From Acidobacteriota bacterium (GTDB lineage: Bacteria > Acidobacteriota > Aminicenantia > Aminicenantales > Aminicenantaceae), in contig JAUWSR010000040.1 of assembly GCA_030609975.1 (NCBI GenBank), positions 1 to 16,311 of the forward strand: a stretch of 16,311 nt of DNA, in the 5' to 3' direction. The notes beneath the pieces are model-generated. The model had not been told where the DNA came from. It ran no database searches and saw only the letters and a program-made list of their open reading frames with translations. Position numbers and translations under genes: made by a program. Of this stretch, positions 16,185 through 16,311 are shown piece after piece (within the stretch, counting starts at the first letter, position 1; every line of letters starts with the position of its first letter).

Positions 16185-16311
16185 AAGGAATTTGATAAGG
16201 AAAGAAGATGAGCCGAAAAATAAGATGGTACAAACGACTGGTGCCCTTTTTAAAAGAAGTAAAGGCTGAAGTCAAGAAGGTTACTTGGCCTTCCAAGAAC
16301 GAGGTGTACAG
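16185..16311. repeat. Right copy of 127-bp terminal direct repeat (contig closure)
   Basis: Base-for-base identical to 1-127. It begins 47 nt after tRNA-Trp and supplies the secE ribosome-binding site and first codons. The join is biologically sensible (trnW to secE), so the circle closes at a true adjacency. The 47 bases between the tRNA and this repeat show no convincing promoter or terminator. Confidence 0.95.
16208..16311 (+). CDS. secE: 5' fragment of secE, same gene as at 24-236
   Basis: ATG at 16208 begins the same reading frame as the secE gene at the window start, and the sequence stops after 34 codons plus 2 bases at the contig end. It is the assembly overlap seen again, not a second or truncated gene. 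It shows that secE directly follows tRNA-Trp in this genome, separated by 70 nt. Confidence 0.9.
   Translation, partial: MSRKIRWYKRLVPFLKEVKAEVKKVTWPSKNEVY

Noticed and set aside
16165..16207. TTGACC before secE as a promoter
   Set aside because: The only AT-rich candidate TAATAA is 10 nt away and nothing fits at 17 nt. Co-transcription with tRNA-Trp is more likely.
16208..16311. A second, truncated secE
   Set aside because: It is identical to the first secE over its whole length and ends at the contig edge. It is the 127-bp closure overlap.

Overview
This window is the core transcription-translation gene cluster of a bacterium. All genes lie on the + strand in the order secE, nusG, rplK, rplA, rplJ, rplL, rpoB, rpoC, rpsL, rpsG, fusA, tuf, rpmG, trnW(CCA), followed by the start of secE again. 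The two RNA polymerase subunits are of Gram-negative type: beta carries a long coiled insertion before its C-terminal catalytic part, and beta' carries a large insertion in the trigger loop. Several proteins differ from proteobacterial, firmicute and Bacteroidetes consensus sequences, and four genes use GTG or TTG starts. I place it as an uncultured Gram-negative lineage whose phylum I cannot name from the sequence alone.

Layout: (1) 1-2945 carries the protein-export and antitermination pair secE-nusG and the ribosomal stalk and L1-stalk genes rplK-rplA-rplJ-rplL, with gaps of 27 nt or less and one overlap. (2) 2991-11416 carries rpoB-rpoC, which overlap by 4 nt. (3) 11417-11548 is the only real regulatory gap. 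It holds a stem-loop, a near-consensus sigma70-type promoter and a T-rich leader for the str operon. (4) 11549-14561 is rpsL-rpsG-fusA. (5) 14610-15809 is tuf, whose codon use differs sharply from its neighbours. (6) 15845-16137 holds rpmG and tRNA-Trp, which lead back into secE.

The last 127 bases (16185-16311) are identical to the first 127, so the contig closes on itself as a circle of 16,184 bp. The best explanation is an assembly cycle rather than a plasmid. Many bacteria have two nearly identical tuf genes flanking this cluster (tuf-rpmG-trnW-secE...rpoBC-rpsL-rpsG-fusA-tuf). If the two copies collapse into one node, the DNA between them becomes a closed loop. The single tuf here has the upstream neighbour of one copy (fusA) and the downstream neighbours of the other (rpmG-trnW-secE), as that model predicts. 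The 127-base overlap would suit a k-mer-based assembler.

The most interesting biology is in rpoB. An insertion of about 63 residues near the N-terminus carries eight cysteines arranged as two tandem zinc ribbons. The first ribbon has the same cysteine spacing as the N-terminal zinc-binding domain of beta' encoded in the next gene. rpoB has a second, lysine-rich insertion of about 43 residues. rplL has a K/E-rich N-terminal extension with a well-placed internal start at the canonical position. I saw no mobile element, CRISPR array, phage gene or plasmid replication gene.
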